Origin: Halomarina rubra | GTDB lineage: Archaea; Halobacteriota; Halobacteria; Halobacteriales; Haloarculaceae | Assembly (NCBI RefSeq): GCF_023699475.1 | Contig: NZ_JALXFV010000003.1 | Span: forward strand, 754,154-818,153 | Direction: 5' to 3' | Length of the DNA: 64,000 nucleotides | Shown here: positions 55,744 to 63,446 of the stretch, piece by piece | How positions within the stretch are numbered: the first letter of the stretch is position 1 | Layout of the letters: the number at the start of each line of letters is the position of its first letter | The notes under the pieces: generated by a model | The model's database searches: none | What the model saw: only the letters and a program-made list of their open reading frames with translations | What the model was told of the DNA's origin: nothing | Translations under genes and position numbers: made by a program

Positions 55744-55766
55744 CCCCACCCCGTGCGCAACATGAG
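55744..55766 (-). repeat. ORB-like origin repeat, left cluster copy 2
   Basis: Read on the minus strand it is CTCATGTTGCGCACGGGG followed by TGGGG, 180 bases from the first left copy. It agrees with the right-hand cluster in all core positions except a G for A after TTGC. Confidence 0.65.
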
Positions 55767-55845
55767 CTAGCTATCGAGTTTGCCAGTTACCGCTGACGAA
55801 CCGGTGGTGGCGTACGACGAACTCTCCTCACGAAATCACTCGTCT

Positions 55846-56412
55846 CTACTTGATCCGAACGTCGATCAACTCCCCTATCTCGTGAGTCGGAGAGCTGTAT
55901 TGGATGTGAAAGTTCGAGTTATACGATCGCTCATGGCATTCCTGGGTCCGCTCAACATTGACGACGACCGTTGGCAGACCATCCCACGGCGGGAGCACCT
56001 CCTCTTGGCGACCTTCTTCGATCGCTTGTTCCATCTCCTCATTCGACAGTTCGGGCGCTTCGTCTACCCACTCCCGCGAAGCCCACACCTCAACCATACT
56101 GTAGTCGGGGGATTCGCCAACTGGTTCGGTGTACACAACTGAGAGGTTGATTCCTACGCGGTCGAGTTCGTCCAGTCCGACTTCCGCGAAGCACATGAGG
56201 GCCCCTTCCGGGTCCTCTACTCTGGCGTGTTGTATCGTCGCGTTCAGGGTCGCCTTTGGGAGTGTGTCGCTTTGGTAGGATCGTCCATCGTACTTGCCAG
56301 TGGGTACACTGATTGGCTCCCCAAAGCGGAACACTACATCGCGTCCTTCTGCAAAGCAGAGGGTCTGAATAATCGAAGCCGCCCTCGCAGAGTCGTCGGC
56401 TGTGTTGTTCAT
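55846..56412 (-). CDS. Unrecognised protein, second gene of a DUF2080-like operon
   Basis: 188 residues, acidic, with beta-rich N-terminus and a helical segment (ELSNEEMEQAIEEGRQEE) near 120-137. No known domain recognised. Its ATG overlaps the stop codon of the 50-residue AbrB/DUF2080-like gene as ATGA, so the two are translated together. Such coupling of a tiny DNA-binding protein with a larger partner recalls toxin-antitoxin modules, but no toxin fold can be seen here. It lies between the left ORB-like repeats and orc1, so a replication or partition role is also possible. Confidence 0.55.
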   Translation of the reverse strand: MNNTADDSARAASIIQTLCFAEGRDVVFRFGEPISVPTGKYDGRSYQSDTLPKATLNATIQHARVEDPEGALMCFAEVGLDELDRVGINLSVVYTEPVGESPDYSMVEVWASREWVDEAPELSNEEMEQAIEEGRQEEVLPPWDGLPTVVVNVERTQECHERSYNSNFHIQYSSPTHEIGELIDVRIK

Positions 56413-56561
56413 TCTTCTTCTGGGGTGGGCTCTGAGGTACGGACGACTTTCACGTCGGCTCCACGCCAGCGTTTCGGGACGGTGACGTGAGCGCTGTTGC
56501 CAAATGGTTTGACCTCCCCATCAAGCACTTCTTCGCCCTCAATCTCGAAGCGATTTGCCAT
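56409..56561 (-). CDS. DUF2080/AbrB-like small DNA-binding protein
   Basis: 50 residues. The N-terminal part (NRFEIEGEEVLDGEV, then VKPFGNSAHVTVPKRWRGADVKV) is a swapped-hairpin AbrB/SpoVT-like fold and matches the DUF2080 proteins often found with haloarchaeal transposases. Here no transposase is adjacent. Instead the gene overlaps a 188-residue partner by ATGA. It probably binds its own promoter, which carries two AAGTATAT copies 11 bases apart. Confidence 0.7.
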   Translation of the reverse strand: MANRFEIEGEEVLDGEVKPFGNSAHVTVPKRWRGADVKVVRTSEPTPEEE

Positions 56562-56569
56562 ACCTTTGT

Positions 56570-56588
56570 ATATACTTTAGATATACTT
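56570..56588 (-). promoter_or_regulatory. Promoter with tandem AAGTATAT repeats
   Basis: AAGTATAT occurs on the minus strand at 56581-56588 and again at 56570-56577, exactly 11 bases apart. The distal copy sits 20-27 bases before the ATG at 56561 and can act as box A. The proximal copy, one helical turn away, may bind the AbrB-like product. Confidence 0.45.
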
Positions 56589-56642
56589 AGCTTTGCCGGG
56601 GGATGGGCAATATTCCGAAGGATTCGCTCGCTCGTCCGCAGA

Positions 56643-58010
56643 CTAGAATCTGCTCAGATGTGTTCGGACCGTCTCTCGAACCAGGTTGTCATCGTCATCT
56701 AAGGTGGCCTGGAACCGCTCGTCTTTGTCTGCGAGCGTCTCAACCATGACGTCTGCTGAGAGGTTGTGGAAGACGTATTCTGCGAACACGCCACGTTCGT
56801 TCCCTCTGCCTTTTCGGTTTATCTCAATGACCTCGTATGTGCTTAGCTCTCGCATCCATCGGAGGAAGCTGTGTTTCGAGCGCTGCTCGATGCCGTTGTA
56901 CTCGGTGAACCACTTGTATAGGCTGTGTGCGACCGGAGCTGGTGCCGACCGCTCATTGAGCCATTCTGAGCGTCCCAGTTGCTCTTGACCATACGAGTTC
57001 ACAATCGCGGTCGCAAAGAGCGAGACCTGCTTTTGGAACGAAACGTTCTCGATGACGTCGATAATGTAGTTCTTCTCGACTTGATTCTTCGCTGCCTCGG
57101 CGTGGGCTGTCGAGACTGACTGGTCTTCACGGCGATTGGCGATGTTCCCTGCTTCACGAAGGAGGTCGATTGCGAACCGTGCGTCTCCTTCTCCTTGTGC
57201 AGCAATGGCTGCGGTGTAGGGAATCACCTCCTCTTCGAGCGTCCCTTCGTGGAATGCATCCTGCCGATGATTGAGAATCTCTTGTAGCTCGGGGGCGTTG
57301 TAGTCTGCAAACCCGACCTCTGTTGGATTGAACGTGCTGGCCGTTCGGGAGTTCAGGCCACTCATCAGTGTGTTCGGGCTGTTGGTCGTCACGATGAGGG
57401 TAATCGTGCTGTCCATCTTTCCGATTCGCTTGGCTCGTGAGAGCTTGTACAGGATATCTGAGAACGCTGGTGCCTCATCGTTGTTCCGGCTGTCACCGAC
57501 GAGCAGGTCCAATTCGTCGAGCACGATAACGCCGATATCGAGGTGTTCGTTGACGATTTCGAATAGCCGGTCGTAGCGTGAACTGGTCGAAACGCCAGCT
57601 TTTGACGTCAGATTCAATCCGAGCGATAACTCGTACTCGTGGACTATCTGGTGAATCGCCTCGTGCTCGGACTTCTTGTGCTTCCCGTTGATTTCGACGA
57701 AGTCCATCCGGATGTCGCGCTCTTGAGCGATTTTGATTGCCTTCGTCGCGACTGTGCCCGCGATGAGTGTCTTCCCGGTTCCCGATGGTCCCCGGAGCAG
57801 CATGTCTTCCGGCTGGTCACCGTGGAGTGCTGGTTTTATGACGTTGATGACCTTCGTGAGCTGCTCGTCCCGACCAACGATTCGATCCTCGTCGACGATT
57901 GTATCGGGCTCAATGAGGTCCTTGTCTCTGAACACGGTGTGATAGTCACTGGAGAGCTGCTCGGAGATGGAGAGTTGGGCCGAGTCTTGTTGTTCTGAAT
58001 CCTCCGCCAT
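56643..58010 (-). CDS. orc1: Orc1/Cdc6-family replication initiator
   Basis: 455 residues. AAA+ motifs: Walker A LLRGPSGTGKT near 72-82, Walker B IGVIVLDELDLLVG near 158-171, sensor 1 LIVTTNSPN near 205, and a sensor 2 region ARFAIDLLREAGN near 285 with the conserved Arg. A winged-helix domain follows from about 310 to 420. It binds origin recognition boxes and loads the MCM helicase. Repeats of ORB type lie just upstream (58172-58563) and beyond its 3' side (55563-55766), supporting a functional origin here. A leaderless or short-leader start at ATG 58010 is consistent with the AT-rich sequence upstream. Confidence 0.92.
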   Translation of the reverse strand: MAEDSEQQDSAQLSISEQLSSDYHTVFRDKDLIEPDTIVDEDRIVGRDEQLTKVINVIKPALHGDQPEDMLLRGPSGTGKTLIAGTVATKAIKIAQERDIRMDFVEINGKHKKSEHEAIHQIVHEYELSLGLNLTSKAGVSTSSRYDRLFEIVNEHLDIGVIVLDELDLLVGDSRNNDEAPAFSDILYKLSRAKRIGKMDSTITLIVTTNSPNTLMSGLNSRTASTFNPTEVGFADYNAPELQEILNHRQDAFHEGTLEEEVIPYTAAIAAQGEGDARFAIDLLREAGNIANRREDQSVSTAHAEAAKNQVEKNYIIDVIENVSFQKQVSLFATAIVNSYGQEQLGRSEWLNERSAPAPVAHSLYKWFTEYNGIEQRSKHSFLRWMRELSTYEVIEINRKGRGNERGVFAEYVFHNLSADVMVETLADKDERFQATLDDDDNLVRETVRTHLSRF

Positions 58011-58171
58011 GATTATGGTATGGTTCTCATATTGTAATAAACTTCGGATGCGACTGCAATATGAGTTGTGTCGTCTACATTTGTGAGTAGACGATGACGC
58101 TGACTGTCTCTGTAACTCGTGGAAGGAATGGCAGGAAGTGTGTGCACTCTCGAGACAGACTCCAACATCTG

Positions 58172-58563
58172 CTCATCTTGCAAACGGGGTTCGAGTTGTC
58201 CAGTACTGGTCCTCCTCTCACTTTGCAGGGTGTCTCTCCTGGTGGCTGTCTCACAACTCACCGACCAATCGTGGAAGCAATCCTCTTGTTCGGGGCTCAA
58301 TTTGCACACGGGGTGAGGGTACCTGATTCAGGTCTGCTAATGCCGTGTGATCAAGGAGATGCTGACGGCACCGCAGTACACCGATTGCTCATCTTGCAGA
58401 TGGGGTCCCTAAGTGAAGCGCCCCGCAGCTATTCTGCAAAATACGGGAGAGAGGACCTCAAAACGAGCGTCCGTACTACGAGCTCAAATTGCAGATGGGG
58501 TGTGTGTCTCCGGTATTGGTACCGACCCAGCTCACCAGTAGCTCATGTTGCACGGGGGGTCTG
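58172..58563 (+). repeat. Cluster of six ORB-like direct repeats, candidate replication origin
   Basis: Copies begin at 58172, 58217 (short, degenerate), 58296, 58388, 58483 and 58542, all in the same orientation, with consensus CTCAtnTTGCAnAnGGGGT. Spacing varies (45-124 bases), so it is not a CRISPR array. The G-run after a TTGCA core resembles origin recognition boxes bound by Orc1. The gap 58011-58653 between the orc1 gene and the divergent HNH gene holds no protein gene. An AT-richer stretch at 58575-58640 could be the unwinding element. Confidence 0.75.
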
Positions 58564-58653
58564 TCACTCCGTCTCGTATTGAAATTCTTTCTGCAACCCA
58601 AATAGTACGACTCGACGACAAGATCTAATTACCCATTCTCGCTACCACGAACG

Positions 58654-59643
58654 ATGGCCGACGACCGAATTCGAAGCATCGTTCCGATGTTTGGGGGAGC
58701 GACGCAGTACGTCGAGACTGTTGATGCGATTCTCGAGTACGTCGAAGACGTTCACCCCTCGACCGACGATCTGGTCGGCTGGCACCGGGGAACGTTCGAG
58801 CGTGTCTCGAAGGCAGACTCGATCCTTCGCCGAGTTCGCTACCTCCAGAATGTCGGGCTACTCACAGAGGATAACGACCACTGGCGACTCGGGGATGCTG
58901 GCGAAGAGTATGTCACCGACGACGACTGTGAGACGCTCGCTCGAATCATGCTGGAACGGAACGTCGGCCTCCGAAGTCTTCTCTACGCGCTCACTGCTGG
59001 CCCGATGACCATCGACGAGATCGATGAGCAGCAACTCGATTCACACCCGGTCCTCGGCTGGACTCGTGGCCAGTTGGACATGCCAAAGCAGCGGGCGAAC
59101 TGGCTTCGGAGCCTGGGCTACGTCGAACGAGATGGCGATTCCTATCGACTCACTGACGATGGTCGACTGTTCACAGAGACGATTCTCAACGAGTGGTCTG
59201 CCTCGCCGACTCCACAGAACGACGCCAACTCGATTACTGCTCGCACGTACGAGATGACCACACAGGCTCGGTACGTTGACCCTGAGTTTAGACAGACAGT
59301 CCTTTCACGCTACGATAGTGAGTGTCCAGTCTCGGGAGTTGACCACGAGGGACTCTTGGACATTGCACACGTCCTCTCGTGGAGCGACTATCCCGATTAT
59401 CGTACGGACCTCACCAACGTCGTAGCGTTGAGCAAGACCCATCATGCGGCGTTTGACCGAGAGCTGTTCACGCTTGATGGCGATTACCGACTACACGTCG
59501 CTCCGGCGTTCAGGACAGAGAGCCCGGTACTCCAGCAGACGATTCTTGACCAGGCAGGTGAGCGTCTCCCAATTGAAGACGGGCATCTCGACAGTAGGTA
59601 CCTCAATCAGTACAACGAATCGTTGGCGTGGTATCCACAGTGA
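58654..59643 (+). CDS. Winged-helix HNH endonuclease
   Basis: 329 residues. Two winged-helix-like units occupy the first 180 residues (DSILRRVRYLQNVGLLTEDN near 55-74; a second WLRSLGYVERDGDSYRLTDDG near 149-169). The C-terminal HNH domain has FRQTVLSRYDSECPVSG, LDIAHVLSWSDYP with the His pair, and SKTHHAAFDRELF near 265. This plan is common in haloarchaeal restriction-type HNH nucleases, and one zinc Cys of the usual CxxC is absent (CPVSG). It starts directly after the origin repeats. Likely a stand-alone DNA nuclease. Confidence 0.8.
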   Translation: MADDRIRSIVPMFGGATQYVETVDAILEYVEDVHPSTDDLVGWHRGTFERVSKADSILRRVRYLQNVGLLTEDNDHWRLGDAGEEYVTDDDCETLARIMLERNVGLRSLLYALTAGPMTIDEIDEQQLDSHPVLGWTRGQLDMPKQRANWLRSLGYVERDGDSYRLTDDGRLFTETILNEWSASPTPQNDANSITARTYEMTTQARYVDPEFRQTVLSRYDSECPVSGVDHEGLLDIAHVLSWSDYPDYRTDLTNVVALSKTHHAAFDRELFTLDGDYRLHVAPAFRTESPVLQQTILDQAGERLPIEDGHLDSRYLNQYNESLAWYPQ

Positions 59644-59795
59644 ACTACCCCGCCCTACTCGCTCGGTTTTGCCTCGCTCGTTGAGGGTGGGGCTTAGCGC
59701 CTATAATCAGCTAATGCAACGAGAGTGCTGTTAGCCCGAAAAACGATTCAATAGGCCGCGAAAATCTACTTGCCAGTGTAACCGTCACCGCGGGT

Positions 59796-60335
59796 ATGGA
59801 TGGGACTCAACAGGAACTGACCGAAGCGATTACACAAGCTATTCATGGCGAGGAACTCGCATCGACGACTGCCTGCGACATCTGTGCACAGCCACTTGAC
59901 ATCAACACCCCCGTCCAGTACGATGTAATGCGTTTTAGCAGTGAAGCGAAACGGAGACTACCATTTTCCTCTCACAGCTGGATAGCCGATGCCGCCCGTT
60001 GCGATGACTGCACGATTCAGGCACTCGGCCCCACAACGCAGTGGCTCGATGAAGCGCTCATCAAGGTCAACGTAACGGAGTCTGGGGGGATTCCACTCAT
60101 TGACTGTACAGATATCAGAATAATCGACGTTTCCCCTAGCAATGATGGCTACGGTCCGCCGATGGTTGACCTCGGAATGGTGTATCGGCGAAGCGATTTC
60201 GGACTGTTTCGGTGGATGCGAGTGAGGGAGGCTCTTCGCCGTAACCCTCCCTCGTCGTTCGAATGGTGCGTTCTTCGAGAATGCGTCAATCAGTCAGACG
60301 ATGTCCCACCGAGCGTGTCCCGACTAATCAGTTGA
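59796..60335 (+). CDS. Unrecognised zinc-binding protein
   Basis: 179 residues. A CDIC at 27-30 and a CDDC at about 69-72 form a likely zinc site. The rest shows no motif I recognise. A DISPSND-like turn is followed by a basic helix (FRWMRVREALRRN) near 140. Single gene, converging on the SWIM protein gene (5 bases apart). Probably plasmid-borne hypothetical. Confidence 0.5.
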   Translation: MDGTQQELTEAITQAIHGEELASTTACDICAQPLDINTPVQYDVMRFSSEAKRRLPFSSHSWIADAARCDDCTIQALGPTTQWLDEALIKVNVTESGGIPLIDCTDIRIIDVSPSNDGYGPPMVDLGMVYRRSDFGLFRWMRVREALRRNPPSSFEWCVLRECVNQSDDVPPSVSRLIS

Positions 60336-60340
60336 ATCCG

Positions 60341-60838
60341 CTACTCTGAGAGTGTCGAAGACAGGTTCGAACACGGCTTTGACTCGGCGATATCGTGAAC
60401 ATCGACTCGTCGCAGTGCTTCCTGGCCACATTCCGAACACCGGTAGTACACATGTCCAGTTGGCGCACCCTGTGGGTCGAACTCGGTGTGTGGTCCGGTG
60501 ATGAGGCCTGTTGTGGAGCTCTCCAGCGCTTCGTTGTCTTGTGTCGAAGCGCTTTGCCTCACCACCTGTCCGTCCGGCCCAGGAACCGTTCTCGCTGTGA
60601 TTTCCATATCCACACGCCGAAGGTGTTTACAGCCACCAACTGGCTGACGCTCCTGCCAATCGGGGCAGGTGCACGCAGGGATGCTCATATCGACATCGTA
60701 GATGCGACCTGAGGCGACGCGAACCTCGTACAGACCACCAGTCCGTCGGAGTGAGATGGCCATTGATTCAGTTCGGGCACGGCGTGATCGTGGTGGCTCT
60801 GCTGACCAGTTTCCGAGTGTAGTGCTGTTGTTCGACAT
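60341..60838 (-). CDS. SWIM zinc-finger protein
   Basis: 165 residues from the ATG at 60838, preferred to 60910 because this start (MSNN...) is repeated in a copy at 62388. The SWIM motif CxCxnCxH is CTCPDWQERQPVGGCKH near 57-73. A second zinc pair (YRCSECGQ) lies near 138. SWIM proteins bind DNA or protein partners and are common on haloarchaeal plasmids, often near transposon-like genes. Its upstream leader holds a 43-base sequence repeated at 62375-62417. Confidence 0.75.
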   Translation of the reverse strand: MSNNSTTLGNWSAEPPRSRRARTESMAISLRRTGGLYEVRVASGRIYDVDMSIPACTCPDWQERQPVGGCKHLRRVDMEITARTVPGPDGQVVRQSASTQDNEALESSTTGLITGPHTEFDPQGAPTGHVYYRCSECGQEALRRVDVHDIAESKPCSNLSSTLSE

Positions 60839-60866
60839 TGGTGTGCGAGTCTCCCCGCACCCGTGA
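60824..60866 (-). repeat. Leader repeat, copy A (43 bases identical to copy B)
   Basis: The segment around the start of the SWIM gene is identical over 43 bases to 62375-62417. It contains CCCCGCACCCGTGAGGGG (60854-60871), a hairpin-capable core with CCCC/GGGG ends. A related core is upstream of ardC at 63397-63423. Confidence 0.85.
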
Positions 60867-60928
60867 GGGGCCGAAAAATGGAGGGGCGATTCCACCTGCC
60901 GTCCTCTCACACTGATGTGAGGCGGACG

Positions 60929-60948
60929 CCCACGAGGTCAGTCGTGGG
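60929..60948 (+). mobile_element. IS200/IS605-type terminal hairpin scar
   Basis: CCCACGA-GGTCAG-TCGTGGG, a 7-bp stem close to the hairpin at 55003-55022 (CCCACGAC-TTCA-GTCGTGGG). It replaces the end of the gene at 60938-61123. No transposase remains. Confidence 0.5.
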
Positions 60949-61123
60949 TCGCTGACCGCGTACCAAAGCGATTGACACGAGCCACCTCAGTAATCTTGTA
61001 GACGTCCATGCGTGGTGGTCTGAACGTCTTCGTCTGCCAGTTGACGGTGGTCGGGTCACCATCGAACTCTGGAAGGTCGATGTCGAGACCATCCTCAAGG
61101 CGGACGTGGTCGTACAATCCCAT
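60938..61123 (-). pseudogene. Truncated small haloarchaeal protein
   Basis: 61 residues from the ATG at 61123. The first 47 residues (MGLYDHVRLEDGLDIDLPEF then DPTTVNWQTKT and MDVYKIT) match a widespread small haloarchaeal protein of unknown function, which normally continues further. Here the sequence switches after KITEVARVN into DNA next to an IS-type hairpin and ends in HD*, so the C-terminus is lost. It is a gene remnant cut by an insertion. Confidence 0.5.
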
Positions 61124-61323
61124 GCTCTCTGCGAGCAGTCGGATTTCTGTGGCAAATACCGTTACCCACACATGTCATGAACTGTCACGAGTGAGACCAG
61201 TAGAGCTCCGAACCTTCTCGCGCCGGAGGAGAGACAGCCAGGCGGCGTACTCTGGTCAGCACATACCACTCAGATAAGATCGGCCTCCAAAATTATTTGA
61301 GAGCAGGCGCCGTGAGATTGTGT

Positions 61324-61857
61324 ATGGGTCTCCCCGATACGGATGCATGGAAGGACAGCACCCGAGGTCGAGAGCGGGTGAAGCTGGTCGTCGAAGTACT
61401 TGAGGAACCACGGAGCGTGAGCGAGATTGCAGACCGTGCTGATGTGGGATGGGAAACCGCGAAAAGCGAACTGGAGAATTTGGTTGAAGCCAACGCTGCT
61501 CGCGAGTTCGGTTCCGAAGGCTCACTCACGTATGCTCCTGACCCACGTGAGACCTTCTTTGCACAGATTAGAGATCACATGCAGGAGTATACCACCAACG
61601 AGTTAGAAGCCCAGTTAACTGAGCACAAAGAGCGACTCGAAGAGTTGGAAGCTGAGTTCGATGTTGGTACCGCACAGGAGTATCGGGAACACCTGGCCGA
61701 TGATGGACTGTCGGCCGACGAACTGCGCGAGATTCGCAATGTCGCCGCAACCTGGGAGGCGCTGGAACTCGAGTACAGGGTGGTGAAGCACGCACTCGGC
61801 ATCAGCTACGACACTCAACGGTTCACCGATGTGAACGACGACTACGTGCCTGCCTGA
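61324..61857 (+). CDS. Winged-helix regulator of haloarchaeal plasmid type
   Basis: 177 residues from the ATG at 61324 (an upstream in-frame start at 61297 has no better signal). A winged-helix unit spans about 20-70 (VLEEPRSVSEIADRADVGWE then SELENLVEANAAREFG). A coiled-coil stretch (ELEAQLTEHKERLEELEAEF) follows at about 90-110. The gene is 3 bases from the next one, and this pair, a wHTH protein followed by a 160-170-residue partner, is frequent on haloarchaeal plasmids. A toxin-antitoxin-like role is possible but unproven. Confidence 0.65.
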   Translation: MGLPDTDAWKDSTRGRERVKLVVEVLEEPRSVSEIADRADVGWETAKSELENLVEANAAREFGSEGSLTYAPDPRETFFAQIRDHMQEYTTNELEAQLTEHKERLEELEAEFDVGTAQEYREHLADDGLSADELREIRNVAATWEALELEYRVVKHALGISYDTQRFTDVNDDYVPA

Positions 61858-61860
61858 TCG

Positions 61861-62364
61861 ATGGTCATCTTTCTCGCGGGCCGTTCGCGGATCAACGATC
61901 GAAGCCTACACAACCGGATCAAGAACCGGTTGCAGTCGGATGAGGTATTTGAGGAGGTCTCGCTGCAGGTGGCTAATCGACGTGACCCTGGACCGTACCG
62001 AGTCATCGCTCACACTGACCCGCGTGGCTTTCTAGAGGATGCTTCGTATCCGACAACCACAGCTCGTCTCGAGATTGGGTTCGATACGAACGCGCCAGCT
62101 GAGTACGAGTACTACTGGATCAACTGGATTGAGCCAGAGCGACAGCTGATGGTGGGATGGCATCAAGATGACGACCACGAACCTCTGGGACCCGTCCATC
62201 TCCAGGTGAATCAAGAGACACAGGCGATAGCACACACGGCCGCACACTTTGTCGATGAGCACCCGATGTCAGTACTCGATGCTCGATTGCAGCAGCTGCC
62301 AGCTGCCGTCTCTGCGATCGAATGGGATGGCAAATCTGTCATCGGAATCGAGTGGGAGACGTGA
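61861..62364 (+). CDS. Unrecognised partner of the winged-helix regulator
   Basis: 167 residues, no membrane helices, with a compact alpha/beta pattern (VIAHTDPRGFLEDASYP, then EYEYYWINWIEPERQLMVGWHQD). No catalytic motif recognised. It follows the regulator after 3 bases and is surely co-transcribed. Its 3' end abuts a duplicated leader fragment. Confidence 0.6.
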   Translation: MVIFLAGRSRINDRSLHNRIKNRLQSDEVFEEVSLQVANRRDPGPYRVIAHTDPRGFLEDASYPTTTARLEIGFDTNAPAEYEYYWINWIEPERQLMVGWHQDDDHEPLGPVHLQVNQETQAIAHTAAHFVDEHPMSVLDARLQQLPAAVSAIEWDGKSVIGIEWET

Positions 62365-62374
62365 CTGCGGTGTT

Positions 62375-62430
62375 GCTGTTGTTCGACATTGGTGTGCGAG
62401 TCTCCCCGCACCCGTGAAAGGCCGATAAAC
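62375..62430 (-). repeat. Leader repeat, copy B, without its gene
   Basis: The 43 bases 62375-62417 repeat the leader and first codons of the SWIM gene (ATG at 62388, MSNNSNTAV), but the frame ends after 16 codons. A TTTATCGGCC box at the right end follows the CCCCGCACCCGTGA core. It is a fragment left by recombination between plasmid modules. Confidence 0.75.
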
Positions 62431-62434
62431 TGAC

Positions 62435-63370
62435 CTACGTGATGCTGTTAAATCGCTTCTCGACGCTCGCGATAACCTGCTGTGCCGTCTTTGAAATCCG
62501 CTCCAATCGCTCGGTGAGTACCTCACTCTCATCATCTGCCCAGCGAGCGATGTACAGCGCTGAATTGTCGACCTCAAGTCCGAAATGGCGGCCAACGACG
62601 TAGGCGACGCTCTCGGCTTCCACCTCACGCTTCGCTCGTTCTGGCCGGGACACGGATCGGTCCATGTGCAACAGCGCGTGGGCATATTCGTGGATGAGCG
62701 TACTCGCCATGTCAGCGGCTTTGTCCGAGCGTTTCAAGAAGACGAGCGGCGCTCGCTTGCCCCGGTACTGGCAGGCACCACGGGCGTTTCCGAGCGGCCA
62801 CTCCTGCTCGTCGATCAGTCGAACCTCGACGCCCAACGCACGGGCACACTCCAGCAACCGCGCCAACAGGGGCTTTCCATCGCCGTATGCCATCGTTTCC
62901 AGTGCGGGGAGTGGCTCACCCTCGGTCTGAGATGCATCGAACACGGGCACGGGTTTGAATCCGACTACACCACGCTCCCACTCCTCGGTGGGCGTCGTTT
63001 CTCGACAGCCGCTTTCCTCGTGCCACCTGCGACTCTCATGGCAAGTCGGACAGCGCTCGGTGATGATGGGTGCCCAGATCCAGATGGCCGATTCGCCCGC
63101 TTGGACGTGCCTGTCGAACTCGGTCTGCCACGCTCTGTACCCGGCCACCTTCGTTGCATCCGGGCACTGCTGTTTGATGAGCAGCGTGTTCCGGAAGGAG
63201 TACTCGTGGAACCGACTGTGGACGTCCAACCACGCCTGGAACTCCTCGCTCGCTCTGGCCTCGTCAGTGAGTTCAGAGAGGTCACGAATCCACGACTCGA
63301 TGGTGTCGTGCATCGTATCCGGTCGGTCACTGGACTCGCGCTCGCTGACTGGGTGTGTCGTACTGGACAT
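62435..63370 (-). CDS. ardC: ArdC-like antirestriction protein with metallopeptidase motif
   Basis: 311 residues. The N-terminal ArdC-type ssDNA-binding domain has FHEYSFRNTLLIKQQCPDAT and GESAIWIWAPI near 55-100. A zinc ribbon (CPTCHESRRWHEESGC) follows. The C-terminal domain holds the HEYAH motif near 230 with a downstream Glu (EVEAESVAYVVG), the ImmA/IrrE-type Zn protease site. ArdC proteins protect incoming plasmid DNA from restriction early in transfer. Its upstream region contains copy C of the leader core (63397-63423). It supports a plasmid-derived origin for this end of the window. Confidence 0.82.
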   Translation of the reverse strand: MSSTTHPVSERESSDRPDTMHDTIESWIRDLSELTDEARASEEFQAWLDVHSRFHEYSFRNTLLIKQQCPDATKVAGYRAWQTEFDRHVQAGESAIWIWAPIITERCPTCHESRRWHEESGCRETTPTEEWERGVVGFKPVPVFDASQTEGEPLPALETMAYGDGKPLLARLLECARALGVEVRLIDEQEWPLGNARGACQYRGKRAPLVFLKRSDKAADMASTLIHEYAHALLHMDRSVSRPERAKREVEAESVAYVVGRHFGLEVDNSALYIARWADDESEVLTERLERISKTAQQVIASVEKRFNSIT

Positions 63371-63396
63371 GAGAACGCAGAACGCATCTTTGAGCG

Positions 63397-63423
63397 CCCC
63401 GCACCCGTCAGGGGTCGATAAAC
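63397..63423 (-). repeat. Leader repeat, copy C (core only)
   Basis: CCCCGCACCCGTCAGGGG, then TCGATAAAC, 27 bases upstream of the ardC ATG at 63370. On the minus strand it reads TTTATCGACC then an ACGGGTGCGGGG core. It matches the cores at 60854 and 62403 but not their flanks, so the core is what is conserved. Confidence 0.7.
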
Positions 63424-63446
63424 ACAGGCCGCGTCCACTACGGAGA

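Noticed and set aside
58172-58563. Possible CRISPR array
   Set aside because: The repeats are only about 19 bases, unevenly spaced (45-124 bases) and vary in sequence. They fit origin boxes next to orc1 better, and no cas gene is present.
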